In this document: positions 33,838 to 46,468 of the stretch, piece by piece
Numbering within the stretch: position 1 is the first letter of the stretch
How the letters are laid out: each line of letters starts with the position of its first letter
Source of the DNA: Istiophorus platypterus
Lineage: Eukaryota > Chordata > Actinopteri > Istiophoriformes > Istiophoridae
Assembly: GCA_016859345.1 (NCBI GenBank)
Contig: JADGDC010000110.1
Span: 1-64,000, forward strand
Direction: 5' to 3'
Length of the DNA stretch: 64,000 nt
The notes under the pieces: generated by a model
What the model was told of the DNA's origin: nothing
The model's input: only the letters and a program-made list of their open reading frames with translations
Database searches by the model: none
Program-made: the position numbers and the translations under genes

Positions 33838-36800
33838 ATGATCGACCCGTCACTGTTTAGTAGTTATTTGACTCGGATGCTCATTGATGATCAGAAGATG
33901 TCAAACACCAACCTGCATAAGGGAATGAGGGACTTCAGTGCTTACGCTGATGTAAGTAACCAACTCCGTCAAGCTCCTACTGTTCATAGGAAAAGGTTTT
34001 ATTTCAGTGTCATGTGTATAAATATACCTAACCCTTATGGCCTCATATCATCTGGCAAGTTAATGGCAGAAACACAAAGTCCAGAAGCTCAGAATAGCCA
34101 ATAGAATGATTTTTTCAGATTTTCAAATCTAAAACAAGGATTTTATACTCAGATAAAATAAGAAATTAGGAAAGTATAAAGCTTTGTATAGCACCATATT
34201 TTACAACCTGGTGTTTGCTTTTGTGCTTTATGTACACAAGATAGTTTTTATCATGTTTAAACCAGTAGGCGTGTGTTCATATGCAAAGACGATGTCAGAA
34301 TCCGTAGTTTTCTCTGGGCCCCTACTGAATATGACTGGCGACCACATGTACAGCGACATGTCATCGTTCCGTCGCTGGCTGTCGAGGGGGTGTCCAGTAA
34401 ACCATATTGGCTTTAGAGACAAGTGGCGGACTTTCAGGGGAAGACCTGGTCTGATTAAGTCAGATGGCTACATCCCACTATAGATGGAGCAGCTCGTTTC
34501 CAGAAATCTGAGCTAGTTTATCTGAAAACCAAAACCATGACAACTCAAGAGTTGAGAGCAGGAAGCAGAGTTGTAGTCTTACACACTACTGAAATACAAC
34601 AAAATATGAGACTTAAATGTGGATTCTTTAACATTAGATCACTCCCATTTTGATGTATTTTTTCTTACCGAGACCTGGTTGTCTCATGATGAATCTGTTA
34701 GCTTAAACGAATCCACTCCCCCAGTCATATTAATACTCATATTCCCAGAGGCACTGGCCGAGGAGGTGGAGTTGCAGCCATTTTCAACTCAAGCCTGTTA
34801 ATCAACCCTGAACCTAAAATCAGCCATGACTCTTTCACAGACAATGACCAGTAGTCTGGTCCGTATATTACTTTAGTATACAGTATACCGTTCACACAGA
34901 CATGTCGTGTGTAGTGTATGTATTCATGTTAAAATATAGTATAGTATGGCCAAGTAATACAGTTTATAATTTTTATGGAGTAGAATAACCCATAATTTAC
35001 TGTGTCATTATAACCAACTGACTCGATAAACTTAACAATTAAAAATCGTCTATTTTTCACAGACACCTAAAAGCCACACTATATCGAGTGGCTCCACTAA
35101 CCAGTCCAGTATACTGGGCGCAGAGAAACTGAAAGGGCTCAGAGCGCTGCGTTAATTCAACACGCAGAGAGGCTGTGCGCTTCACAGCAAGCGCAAAAGG
35201 GCCATTCTGGAGAGGCTGAATCTCTCCATGAAACGCTGCAACCTAACCTCACCTCAGCCCCCAGCTTCTCCAAGACAGAGCCCTGAATCCTCTGTGAGAC
35301 AACGGTGGATCAGGCCTGTCTTAAACGGACTTCCTTCAAGCCAGGAGGAGAACATCTGCAGCTGGATGTCGGGTCCAACCAGATGTTGGATGAAGAGGAC
35401 CGCTTTTTTGAGAAGAAGCTGCATCTAGGTGGGCAAATGGCCATACTTGCCTGTAAGTTGGCTAAGGTGACAGGCAAGGACACAAGCCCGAGCCCAAGCC
35501 CACCCTCCTCCAGAGGTAGCAGCGTGGACACACACACTCCACGTGAGCTGAGGGCCATTCCGTTTTTAGGAAGCCCCGATGGGTCACGCTTCACCTCTCC
35601 TCCCCTGAAACATCCACCCGGAGGAAATCTCAAATCCCGGTGAGAGTCCGTGGCCCTGCTCTGCCACCCTTCACCCCTGCTCCTCCGCCTAAAGAGGAAA
35701 CCAGGAGAAAATCTCGGGTCCTGAGGAAACGCGGTGAAGCAGGTAAGTTCATGCCGTTGCATGAAGATGACTTCCTTTACTGGATTTCTACCAGGAAACG
35801 TTTGACATAGGGAAAAACTTGAAGATTTGATTAAAGGAAAAAGTTGGATATTTGAATAACATTGATTTTTTTTTTGCTGTAAATCTGAACAGACAATAAG
35901 ATAGCTGATGGATGCGCAGTCCAGTCTGCTAAAATCAAGAGGGAGGCGTTTGTGGCAAGTCAGGAACACTTCCAGCTTGACCACCACCCATCTCCTCAAC
36001 CTCCCAGACGAACGACCCTTGTCGTAAAACCTCCCTCAACAGCTGCCCCGACCAACAGAAAGGGACCCCGACGTGGGACAAACCTCCGCCCTCCGAAGCC
36101 TGACAGCGGAGCGGGTAAGCGTGACCTTCAGCCTTCGGTCAACGCTTCAGCGGGCGTGTCCCTTTTATTCGGGCAGCTCAACTCAGAAAACTGGTAAGTC
36201 ACCCACACAACAGACAAATACAGACAGATTTAAACAGCATAACCAGCGAGGACACAGCCGTCGATTCTTCCCCAAGCAGCGCTTAACACAATTCATTCTG
36301 TTTTCTAATCAAACTATAGGGAGAAGAAAATAGATGGACTACGGTCTATTCAAGCTCTGGCGAGACAGGATCCAGAGCAACTGCAGACCAGACTGCATGA
36401 AGTCTGCCTGGTAAATCACGCGGAAGAGGTACATATTTCTCTTTGTCTAAGTGTTTGTCTTTGCTTTGCGTGCAGTTTTCAGTTTTCTTTGTTTTACGTG
36501 TATCTAAACTGTGAATAGAGAAATATTGAACCATGTTCTCATTTACCGTCTAGGTGAAAAACCTGCGTTCCGCTGTGGCCTGCGCTGCAATGGAAACCAT
36601 AGCAGCGCTCCATGTGCACCTTGGGAAGGCCATGGACCCTGAGGCAGGAGCGACCGGCGCGCCCTGCTGCTGAAGTTGGCGCAGACGACCAGCTCCTTCA
36701 TTCACGAGCAGGTCGATCTTGCCCTGGATGCGCTGGTGGAGAACTGCAGCCCGGAAGGGTTGTGGCGTTCTGCTCAACACGGATTGAGGTATGAGGAGGA

Positions 36801-37321
36801 ATCTGATCAGAATTTCAAAGAAAGTGGAGTAGCAGCAGCTTTTAAGGACATTATATAAAAACATAACGGCAGCATTTGTCTGACTCCTAGCTTTCCTGTC
36901 TTTTCTCTTCTTTAGCCACCGTTGTGCTGCAGTGAGGGGAGCACTGCAAGCACCTCCACCAGCTGGCCGACATCATTGGAGATGAGCGAATCTTCAGCAC
37001 AGGGAAGATCTTTGCGGGCGTTCCTTACTGCTGTCAGTAAGATGTCGCTGGATGCCGCACCAGAAGTCAGGTTGGTAACCAAGTCCTGCATGATCATATC
37101 CTGTGAAAAATGCTGTTTGTGGTCAGAATCTCGTAAACTTCCACGCATTGTGCTTAAAGAACAAGTAGCTAAATGAGAAATGTACTTCTTCACAGGCACC
37201 ACGGACAAAGATGCTCCAGGGCCTCGCCCAGCAGAAGGAGTTCACAGTCCTGTCAAACACCCTTATCCCAGTGAAAGACAGGCGTCCGCTGGAAAAGATT
37301 TTGAGGAACTTAATGCACTAG
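33838..37321 (+). pseudogene. C8: TOG-domain gene copy with promoter and exon 1, several shifts
   Basis: Exons: 33838-33951, 35063-35742, 35893-36193, 36320-36428, 36554-36788, 36916-37070, 37196-37321. Exon 1 is open (one Glu-to-Gly change). Exon 2 has losses at GCGC, TCCGGG and CCCC runs. Exon 3 is open. Exon 4 carries a 3-base gain at its end (TGGTAAATCACGCGG), in frame. Exon 5 is 4 bases short, exon 6 is 4 short, exon 7 is 1 short (GGACAAAGATG). Polyadenylation signal at 37702-37707. The altered exon 4 end resembles that of C11 (TGGTAAATCACGG). Confidence 0.7.
34268..34858 (+). mobile_element. L2-like LINE fragment in intron 1 of C8
   Basis: ORF1-end and endonuclease-start remnants with the intronic GGATTC and the post-RSLPF deletion. 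Confidence 0.7.
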
Positions 37322-37701
37322 AGGATTTTCTTGGAGTGTTCCTGTTTCCTCCAATTGTCCAGTGAAATTTGGGAGAGGTTACCTAGAGCCTCTAAATTGT
37401 AATTATATTTATGTATGTATGTTTATGTAAACGGCTGTGATTGACTGTAAACCAATGTCTGCCTTGTAAATGACTGGCGATCTGTCCAGGGTGTATACTG
37501 GACATTTCGCCAGTCTATTATCGTATCTCATGGCCCTTGCAGTCACCAGCTGTCAACCCAATTTGTGTATCCTCTTTCTTCTCTAAATATAATAACAATA
37601 ATCGAAAACACTGTCTGTGTAGACTGTTCTTAATTATTCACATCATTGTGTTCTGTTGCATCTCGGCCTTTACCAAAGTGCCATTTAATGCAGTGTTTTG
37701 C

Positions 37702-37707
37702 AATAAA
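37702..37707 (+). promoter_or_regulatory. Polyadenylation signal of C8
   Basis: AATAAA in the conserved TTTTGC context, 380 bases past the expected stop. Confidence 0.6.
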
Positions 37708-37985
37708 ACTTTGCAACTCAATCAACTGTGTCAGCAGTCCGTCCAGTCAACATCATGACTACAGGATTTTCTGACTGCTTTAGCCAGTGGCTGATAACAG
37801 GTTCTAACTCTAAAAGAGGGACTTAAGCCTTATTTCAGTGTAGGAGAAACATAATAAACAACAAGATCAACTACAAAGGTTCTAGAGGCTTTTCTCTTTC
37901 CAAAAATGTCAGGAATTTCACATATTAAAGAGGAAAAGATTTAATGTAGCCGCAAGGAGACACAAGCCAGTGTCTTATTGTGCCG

Positions 37986-38368
37986 GTCCCAAGCCCGGAT
38001 AAATACAGAGGGTTGTGTCAGGAAGGGCATCCGACGTAAATCTTTTGCCAAATCAAACATGCGAATCAGATCTATTAATCCCATACCGGATCGGTCGAGG
38101 CCCGGGTTAACAACGACCGACATCGGTGCTGTTCACCTACAGGGTGCCGGTGGACATTGGACTACTGTTGGTAGAAGAAGGAGAGGAGGAAGGTGTGTTC
38201 ATAGGAAGAGAGAGAAGAGGAATGCCAAGAGGCTAGGACTGAGAGTAGGGACTTTGAATGTTGGAACCATGACAGGAAAGGGTAGAGAGTTAGTTGACAT
38301 GATGCAGAGGAGGAAGGTAGACATACTGTGTGTCCAGGAGACCAGGTGGAAAGGTAGCAAGGTTCTAG
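37986..38368 (+). mobile_element. RTE-like LINE 5' end with endonuclease start (spacer A')
   Basis: Same 380-bp piece and same end point (GSK then GGTTCTAGAGGC) as at 21482. A few substitutions separate them (Arg/His in CVRRKR versus CVHRKR). The open frame runs 37978-38502 through the seam. Confidence 0.7.
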
Positions 38369-38623
38369 AGGCTCTTCTCTTTCCAAAAAAGTCAGGAATT
38401 TCACATGTTAAAGAGGAAAAGATTTCGTATGAGTGTTTGAGTATAAGGAATTTTTGTCCAAGTGGATTGATGATTTCATGGGGAAATTTTCCTTTGATAT
38501 GACTGTCTACTACACAGTATATAGTAGTAGACAGTCGTGGTCAATATTTATTCTTCTCCTGAAGAATTTTCATGTGAGCAGAAGTTTGTTTTGCTGCTCT
38601 GCTTCTTCCCAGTTAATTTAGCT

Positions 38624-39800
38624 CCTCTCTCCTCCACAGCAGCTAAATAACCAGCGTACATTTAACCCACACTGAGCTTTGTCCCTCTTGTAGCGATGCT
38701 CTCGCTAAATCACAGTCACTCACAAGCTTCTCATTCCCGTTAGTTACTTTAGCCTAGCAGTTAGCAAAGGCTTCTCCCTCTCCAGCTCTCTCCTGCTCGC
38801 TCTGGTTAATGTTCACTTTTAATTCCGACTCCTTTAGCGATAAGGGTACGTGTATTAAATCGAGTTTATTTTCAGCGATGGAGATGAGGCTCGGTGAACT
38901 GGGAGCGAAGCTTTGCACCATGGAAAACAAATCATTAGCAACAGCGGTTAGCAGCCCCCGCTAGCCGCTGAGAGCCGTCCTAGCGTAGCCGCTACTCTCC
39001 CCGGCGGCTCAGTCATGGCGGCTGGTGACGGAAGTGTAGCCCGGAGACAAAAACCCATAATTCACCACAAACCAGTACGTCTCAAAAGATTCTCCCCACA
39101 CAACGACAGAGAAAACAACTCTGGTTATTGGCAGCTCTATTTTATACGTTAAGTTAGCGACACCAGCGACCATGGTTGAACGTCTCCCTGGGGCCAGAGG
39201 AGGCGACGTCGTGTTCATATGCAAAGACGATGTCGGAATCCGTAGTTTTTCTCTGGGCCCCTACTGAATATGACCCGGCGGCGACATGTACAGCGACATG
39301 TCATCGTTTGGTCGCTGGCTGTCGAGGGGGTGTCCAGTAAACCATATTGGCTTTAGAGACGAGTGGCGGACTTTCAGGGGAAGACCTGGTCTGATTAAGT
39401 CAGATGGCTACATCCCACTATAGATGGAGCAGCTCTCGTTTCTAGAAGTCTGAGCTAGTTTATCGGAAAACCAAAACCATGACAACTCAAGAGTTGAGAG
39501 CAGGAAGCAGAGTTGTAGTCTTACACACTACTGAAATACAACAAAATATGAGACTTAAATGTGGACTCTTTAACATTAGATCACTCCCATTTTGATGTAT
39601 TTTTTCTTACCGAGACCTGGTTGTCTCATGATGAATCTGTTAGCTTAAACGAATCCACTCCCCCAGTCATATTAATACTCATATTCCCAGAGGCACTGGC
39701 CGAGGAGGTGGAGTTGCAGCCATTTTCAACTCAAGCCTCTTAATCAACCCTAAACCTAAAATCAGCCATGACTCTTTCACAGACAATGACCAGTAGTCTG
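38624..39800 (+). mobile_element. L2-like LINE 5' half (spacer A')
   Basis: 5' UTR, ORF1 remnants and endonuclease start, with GGACTC at about 39562 then the intronic-type deletion. It precedes exon 2 of C9 directly. Confidence 0.7.
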
Positions 39801-40005
39801 GTCCGTATATTACTTTAGTATACAGTATACCGTTCACACAGACATATCGTGTGTAGTGTATGTATTCATGTTAAAATATAGTATAGTATGGCCAAGTAAT
39901 ACAGTTTATAATTTTTATGGAGTAGAATAACCCATAATTTACTGTGTCATTATAACCAACTGACTCGATAAACTTAACAATTAAAAAATCGTCTATTTTT
40001 CACAG

Positions 40006-42279
40006 ACACCTAAAAGCCACACTATATCGAGTGGCTCCACTAACCAGTCCAGTATACTGGACGCAGAGAGAGCTGAAAGGGCTCAGAGCGCTGCGTTAAT
40101 TCAACACGCAGAGAGGCTGTGCGCTTCACAGCAAGCGCGCAAAAGGGCCATTCTGGAGGCTGAATCTCTCCATGAAACGCTGCAACCTAACCTCACCTCA
40201 GCCCCCAGCTTCTCCAAGACAGAGCCCTGAATCCTCTGTGAGACAACGGTGGATCAGGCCTGTCTTAAACGGACTTCCTTCAAGCCAGGAGGAGAACATC
40301 TGCAGCTGGATGTCCGGGTCCAACCAGATGTTGGATGAAGAGGACCGCTTTTTTGAGAAGAAGCTGCATCTAGGTGGGCAAATGGCCATACTTGCCTGTA
40401 AGTTGGCTAAGGTGACAGGCAAGGACACAAGCCCGAGCCCAAGCCCACCCTCCTCCAGAGGTAGCAGCGTGGACACACACACTCCACGTGAGCTGAGGGC
40501 CATTCCGTTTTTAGGAAGCCCCGATGGGTCACGCTTCACCCCTACTCCTCCCCCTGACACATCCACCCGGAGGAAATCTCAAATCCCGGTGAGAGTCCGT
40601 GGCCCTGCTCTGCCACCCTTCACCCCTGCTCCTCCGCCTAAAGAGGAAACCAGGAGAACATCTCGGGTCCTGAGGAAACGCAGTGAAGCAGGTAAGTTCA
40701 GGCCGTTGCATGAAGATGACTTCCTTTACTGGATTTCTACCAGGAAACGTTTGACATAGGGAAAAACTTGAAGATTTGATTAAAGGAAAAAGTTGGATAT
40801 TTGAATAACATTGATTTTTTTTTTCTGTAAATCTGAACAGACAATAAGATAGCTGATGGATGCACAGTCCAGTCTGCTAAAATCAAGAGGGAGGCATTTG
40901 TGGCAAGTCAGAAACACTTCCAGCTTGACCACCACCCATCTCCTCAACCTCCCAGAAGAACGACCCTTGTCGTAAAAACTCCCTCAACAGCTGCCCCGAC
41001 TAACAGAAAGGGACCCCGACGTGGGACAAACCTCCGCCCTCCGAAGCCTGACAGCGGAGCGGGTAAGCGTGACCTTCAGCCTTCGGTCAACGCTTCAGCG
41101 GGCAAGTCCCTTTTCTTCGGGCAGCTCAACTCAGAAAACTGGTAAGTCACCCACACAACAGACAAATACAGACAGATTTAAACAGCATAACCAGCGAGGA
41201 CACAGCTGTCGATTCTTCCCCAAGCAGCGCTTAACACAATTCATTCTGTTTTCTAAACAAACTTTAGGGAGAAGAAAATAGATGGACTACGGTCTATTCA
41301 AGCTCTGGCGAGACAGGATCCAGAGCAACTGCAGACCAGACTGCATGAAGTCTGCCTGGTCGTCACGGAAGAGGTACATATTTGTCTTTGTCTAAGTGTT
41401 TGTCTTTGCTTTGTGTGCAGTTTTCAGTTTTCTTTGTTTTACGTGTATCTAAACTGTGAATCGAGAAATATTGAACCATGTTCTCATTTACCGTCTAGGT
41501 GAAAAACCTGCGTTCCGCTGTGGCCTGCGCTGCAATGGAAACCATAGCAGCGCTCCATGTGCACCTTGGGAAGGCCATGGACCCTGAGGCAGAGACGACC
41601 GGCCGCGCCCTGCTGCTGAAGTTGGCGCAGACGACCAGCTCCTTCATTCACGAGCAGGTCGATCTTGGCCTGGATGCGCTGGTGGAGAACTGCAGCCCCG
41701 GGAGGGTTGTGAGCGTTCTGCTCAACACCGGATTGAGGTATGAGGAGGGAATCTGATTAGAATTTCAAAGAAAGTGGAGTAGCAGCAGCTTTTAAAGGAC
41801 ATTATATAAAAACATAACGGCAGCATTTGTCTGACTCCTAGCTTTCCCTGTCTTTTCTCTTCTTTAGCCACCGTTGTGCTGCAGTGAGGGGGAGCACAGC
41901 CAAGCACCTCCACCAGCTGGCCAACATCATTGGAGACGAGCGAATCTTCAGCACAGGGAAGATCTTTTTGGAGGCGTTTCCTTACTGCTGTCAGTAAGAT
42001 GTCGCTGGATGCCGCACCAGAAGTCAGGTTGGTAACCAAGTCCTGCATGATCATATCCTGTGAAAAATGCTGTTCGTGGTCAGAATCTCGTAAACTTCCA
42101 CGTATTGTGCTTAAAGAATAAGTAGCTAAATGAGAAATGTACTTCTTCACAGGCACCACGGACAAAAGATGCTCCAGGGCCTCGCCCAGCAGAAGGAGTT
42201 CACCGTCCTGTCAAACACCCTTATCCCAGTGAAAGACAGGCGTCCGCTGGAAAAGATTTTGAGGAACTTAATGCACTAG
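40006..42279 (+). CDS. C9: TOG-domain gene copy without exon 1, least damaged body
   Basis: Exons: exon 2 40006-40691, then 40841-41141, 41268-41373, 41499-41737, 41868-42027, 42153-42279. Only two breaks are seen: GAGAGG to GAGG near 40156 in early exon 2, and one extra base in exon 6 (CTTTTTGGAGGCG for CTTTGCGGAGCG, near 41965). From the ATG at 40172 the frame is open through exons 2-5, with SQIP at 40577-40588 and the first TOG helices. Exon 7 is intact. There is no promoter or exon 1, so expression would need another start, for example from the LINE sequence upstream. Exons 2-4 match C4 and exons 5-7 match C5. Polyadenylation signal at 42660-42665. I call it CDS for its mostly open body; it may be a pseudogene. 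Confidence 0.6.
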
Positions 42280-42659
42280 AGAGATTTTCTTAGAGTGTTC
42301 CTGTTTCCTCCAATTGTCCAGTGAAATGTGGCGGAGGTTACCTGGAGCCTCTAAATTGTAATTATATTTATGTATGTACGTTTGTAAACGGCTGTGATTG
42401 ACTGTAAACCAATGTCTGCCTTGTAAATGACTGGCCATCTGTCCAGGGTGTACACTGGACATGTCGCCAGTCTATTACATCGTATCTCATGGCCCTTGCA
42501 GTCACCAGCTGTCAACCCAATTTCTGTGTACACTTTCTCCTTTAAATATAATAACAATAATCGAAAACACTGTCTGTGTACGCTGTTCTTAATATTCACA
42601 TCATTGTGTTCTGTTGCATCTCGGCCTTTACCAAAGTGCCATTTAATGCAGTGTTTTGC

Positions 42660-42665
42660 AATAAA
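42660..42665 (+). promoter_or_regulatory. Polyadenylation signal of C9
   Basis: AATAAA followed by ACTTTGAAACTC, the variant shared with C5. Confidence 0.6.
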
Positions 42666-43466
42666 ACTTTGAAACTCAATCAACTGTGTCAGCAGTCCGT
42701 CCAGTCAACATCATGACTACAGGATTTTCTGACTGCTTTAGCCAGTGGCTGATAACAGGTTCTAACTCTAAAAGAGGGACTTAAGCCTTATTTCAGTGTA
42801 GGAGAAACATAATAAACAACAAGATCAACTACAAAGGTTCTAGAGGCTTTTCTCTTTCCAAAAATGTCAGGAATTTCACATATTAAAGAGGAAAAGATTT
42901 AATGTAGCCGCAAGGAGACACAAGCCAGTGTCTTATTGTGCCGGTCCCAAGCCCGGATAAATACAGAGGGTTGTGTCAGGAAGGGCATCCGACGTAAATC
43001 TTTTGCCAAATCAAACATAATGTCTATCTGATATGGCTGTTGCTAAATTTAAAGAAGTGATTCCATCACTGCTAAATTCAATGCCACATCAAAACATAAC
43101 AGAGAACTCGTATGCTAACTTTAGCCCGTCCCAAATTGATCAGCCTTATTTCAGTGTAGGAGAAACATAATAAACAACAAGATAAACTACAAAGGTTCTA
43201 GAGGCTTTTCTCTTTCCAGAGGCTTTTCTTCAAAAGTCAGGAATTTCACATTAAAGAGGAAAAGATTTCTTATGAATGTTTGAATATAAGGAATTTTTGT
43301 CCAAGTGGATTGATGATTTCATGGGGAAATTTTCCTTTGATATGACTGTCTACTACACAGTATATAGTAGTAGACAGTCGTGGTCAATATTTTCTTTTCC
43401 CCTGAAGAATTTTCATGTGAGCAGAAGTTTGTTTTGCTGCTCTGCTTCTTCCCAGTTAATTTAGCT

Positions 43467-44941
43467 CCTCTCTCCTCCACAGCAGCTAAATAACCAGCGT
43501 ACATTTAAACCCACACTGAGCTTTGTCCCTCTTGTAGCGATGCTCTCGCTAAATCACAGTCACTCACAAGCTTCTCATTCCCGTTAGTTACTTTAGCCTA
43601 GCAGTTAGCAAAGGCTTCTCCCTCTCCAGCTCTCTCCTGCTCGGTCTGGTTAATGTTCACTTTTAATTCCGACTCCTTTAGCGATAAGGGTACGTGTATT
43701 AAATCGAGTTTATTTTCAGCGATGGAGATGAGGCTCGGTGAACTGGGGGAAGCTTTGCACCATGGAAAACAAATCATTAGCAGCAGCGGTTAGCAGCCCC
43801 GCTAGCCGCTGAGAGCCGTCTAAGCGTAGCGCTTCTCTCCCGGCGGCTCAGTCATGGCGGCGGGTGACGAAGTGTAGCCGGAGACAAAAACCCATAATTC
43901 ACCACAAACCAGTACGTCTCAAAAGATTCTCCCCACACAACGACAGAGAAAACAACTCTGGTTATTGGCAGCTCTATTTTATACGTTAAGTTAGCGACAC
44001 CAGCGACCATGGTTGAACGTCTCCCTGGGGCCAGAGGAGGCGACGACGTCGTGTTCATATGCAAAAGACGATGTCGGAATCCGTAGTTTTCTCTGGGCCC
44101 CTACTGAATATGACCGGCGACCACATGTACAGCGACATGTCATCGTTCGGTCGCTGGCTGTCGAGGGGGTGTCCAGTAAACCATATTGGCTTTAGAGACA
44201 AGTGGCGGACTTTCAGGGGAAGACCTGGTCTGATTAAGACAGATGGCTACATCCCACTATAGATGGAGCAGCTCTCGTTTCCAGAAATCTGAGCTAGTTT
44301 ATCTGAAAACCAAAACCATGACAACTCAAGAGTTGAGAGCAGGAAGCAGAGTTGTAGTCTTACACACTACTGAAATACTAACAAAGGAGGTTAGGTCCAT
44401 GCTTTAACTCCCAAACCTGTACATTGAAACAAACAATATGAAAACCTGAAGAATCTACTAAACTGGAACAGTCCCGCTCAGCCTGGCATGACAGTGTTAA
44501 AACTTACAAGACGGCCCTCAGCATTGTGGGAGCAGCCTATTACGGCCGTAAAACCCAATATATACTTAGACATTTTCTCTCCTGTCGAGCTTCGCCAACT
44601 AATTTCAATGATCTCGTCATCAAAACCATCAGCCTCTCTCTTAGACCCCGTCCCAACCAGGCTGCTTAAGGAAGTTCTACTCTTATTTAACACTTCTCTA
44701 TTAGACATAATAAATCTGTGCTTATATGTCTGTGCTTGGCCTGCAACACCTCAGAAACACATCATCTAATGACATATTTACTCTAGATGGCATTGCTCTG
44801 GCCTCTGGCACCAATGCTGGGAATCTTGGAGTTGTCTTCGTTCGGGACGTGCCCTTCAACTCCCATATAAAACAAACTTCCAGCACTGCCTCTTTTCACC
44901 CATGCAAAATCACAAAAACCAGGCACATCCTTTCTCAAAAT
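43467..44941 (+). mobile_element. L2-like LINE with own internal deletion (composite spacer), left part
   Basis: L2 5' UTR and ORF1 (to about 44378), then a direct jump from GAAATACTA into ACAAAGGAGGTTAGGTCC of the RT half. The endonuclease and linker are lost. It then runs on through LLDPVPTRLLKEV to 44941, where the RTE-like element is inserted. Confidence 0.7.
44922..44941. repeat. Target-site duplication, left copy
   Basis: GGCACATCCTTTCTCAAAAT, identical to 46069-46088. The uninterrupted form is seen in sister spacers (for example 32091-32108, GGCACATCCTTTCTCAAAATGACG). Confidence 0.85.
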
Positions 44942-46068
44942 CTTCTTTTTCTTTCGGCTTTTCCCTTTAGGGGTCGCCACAGCGAATCAGTGTCCTCCAT
45001 CTAACCCTGTCTTCTGCGTCCTCTTCACTCACACCAACTACCTTCATGTCCTCTTTCACTACATCCATAAACCTCCTCTTTGGTCTTCCTCTAGGCCTCC
45101 TGCCTGGCAGTTCAAAACTCAGTATCCTTCTACCAATATATTCACTATCTCTTCTCAGGACATGTCCAAACCATCTCAGTCTGGCCTCTCTGACTTTATC
45201 TCCTAAACCTCTAACATGTGCTGTCCCTCTGATGTACTCATTCCTGATCCTATCCATCCTGGTCACTCCCAGAGAGAACCTCAACATCTTCATCTCTGCT
45301 ACCTCCAGCTCTGCCTCCTGTCTTTTCCTCAGTGGCACTGTCTCTAGACCAAACAGCATCGCTGGTCTCACCACAGTTTTGTACACCTTTCCTTTCATTT
45401 TAGCTGAAACTCTTCTATCACACATCACACCTGACACTTTTCTCCACCCGTTCCAGCCTGCCTGCACACGCTTCTTCACCTCTTTTTTCACACTCTCCAT
45501 TGCCCTGGACTGTTGACCCTAAGTACTTAAAATCCTCCACCTTCTTTATCTCTTCTCCCTGTAACCTCACTCTTCCACTTGGGTCCCTCTCGTTCGCACA
45601 CATGTACTCTGTCTTGCTGCGGCTAACCTTCATTCCTCTCCTTTCCAGGGCAAATCTCCACCTCTCAAGCTTCTCCTCCACCTGTTCCCTGCTCTCACTA
45701 CATATCACAATGTCATCTGCAAACATCATAGTCCATGGAGATTCCTGTCTAACCTCGTCTGTCAGTCTGTCCATCACCATAGCAAACAAGAAGGGGCTTA
45801 GAGCTGATCCCTGATGCAGTCCCACCTCTACCTTGAACTCCTCTGTCACACCTACAGCACACCTAACCACTGTCTTACAGTCCACATACATGTCCTGCAC
45901 CACTCTAACATACTTCTCTGTCACTCCAGACTTCCTCATACAGTACCACAGTTCCTCTCTGGGCACCCTGTCATACGCTTTCTCCAGATCTACAAAGACA
46001 CAATGCAGCTCCCTCTGACCTTCCCTGTACTTCTCTATCAACATCCTCAAAGCAAATACTGCATCTGT
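44942..46068 (-). mobile_element. 5'-truncated RTE-like LINE insertion
   Basis: An 1127-bp insertion on the minus strand inside the L2 remnant. The 3' tail at 44942-44990 reads (on the minus strand) GGCGACCCCTAAAGGGAAAA then GCCGAAAGAAAAAGAAGA, the typical fish RTE-type end. Minus-strand frames 46050-45418 and 45500-44967 together cover the RT palm and C-terminal region: VFVDLEKAYDRVPREELWY, the FADD box (45712-45723), KYLGSTVQ, then RRPRGRPKRR. One shift separates the two frames near 45490. The endonuclease and 5' end are missing. Only this spacer has it. Confidence 0.85.
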
Positions 46069-46088
46069 GGCACATCCTTTCTCAAAAT
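46069..46088. repeat. Target-site duplication, right copy
   Basis: Exact copy of 44922-44941, followed by GACGCAG, the normal continuation of the L2-like fragment. Confidence 0.85.
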
Positions 46089-46468
46089 GACGCAGAAAAA
46101 CTATTACATGCTTTTGTTTTACTTCTAGGCTTGATTATGGCAACTCCCTATTATCAGGCTTTCCCAGTAAACCATTGTACGGTCTCTAGCTGATTCAGGA
46201 TGTTGCTGCAAGAGTATTGGCAAGAAGCAGAAAAAGAAATCATATCTCTCCTGTGTTAGCTTCTCTGCATTGGCTCCCTGTGAAATCCAAAATGCAATTT
46301 AAAATTGTTTGTGTCTCCACATTGTTTTCTTGCTGTAGAGTATATGCACTTGAAACAGTTGGGAGTCCTTTTGTTTGTAATACTTTCACCACGTTCTCTG
46401 TATTCATAGCTCAAATTACTGTACTTTCAGTTTTTTTCTCCGTAATTCCTGACTTTATTCAGGCACTG
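46089..46468 (+). mobile_element. L2-like LINE 3' end, right of the RTE insertion
   Basis: Continues the interrupted L2 frame (SRKRNHISPVLASLHWLPVK, 46217 onward) and ends at CACTG before GGGCATAAC. Confidence 0.7.

Noticed and set aside
45046..45516. Plus-strand frame of 156 codons inside the RTE-like insertion
   Set aside because: It is the complement of the RT C-terminal region, and the minus-strand translation has clear RT motifs.
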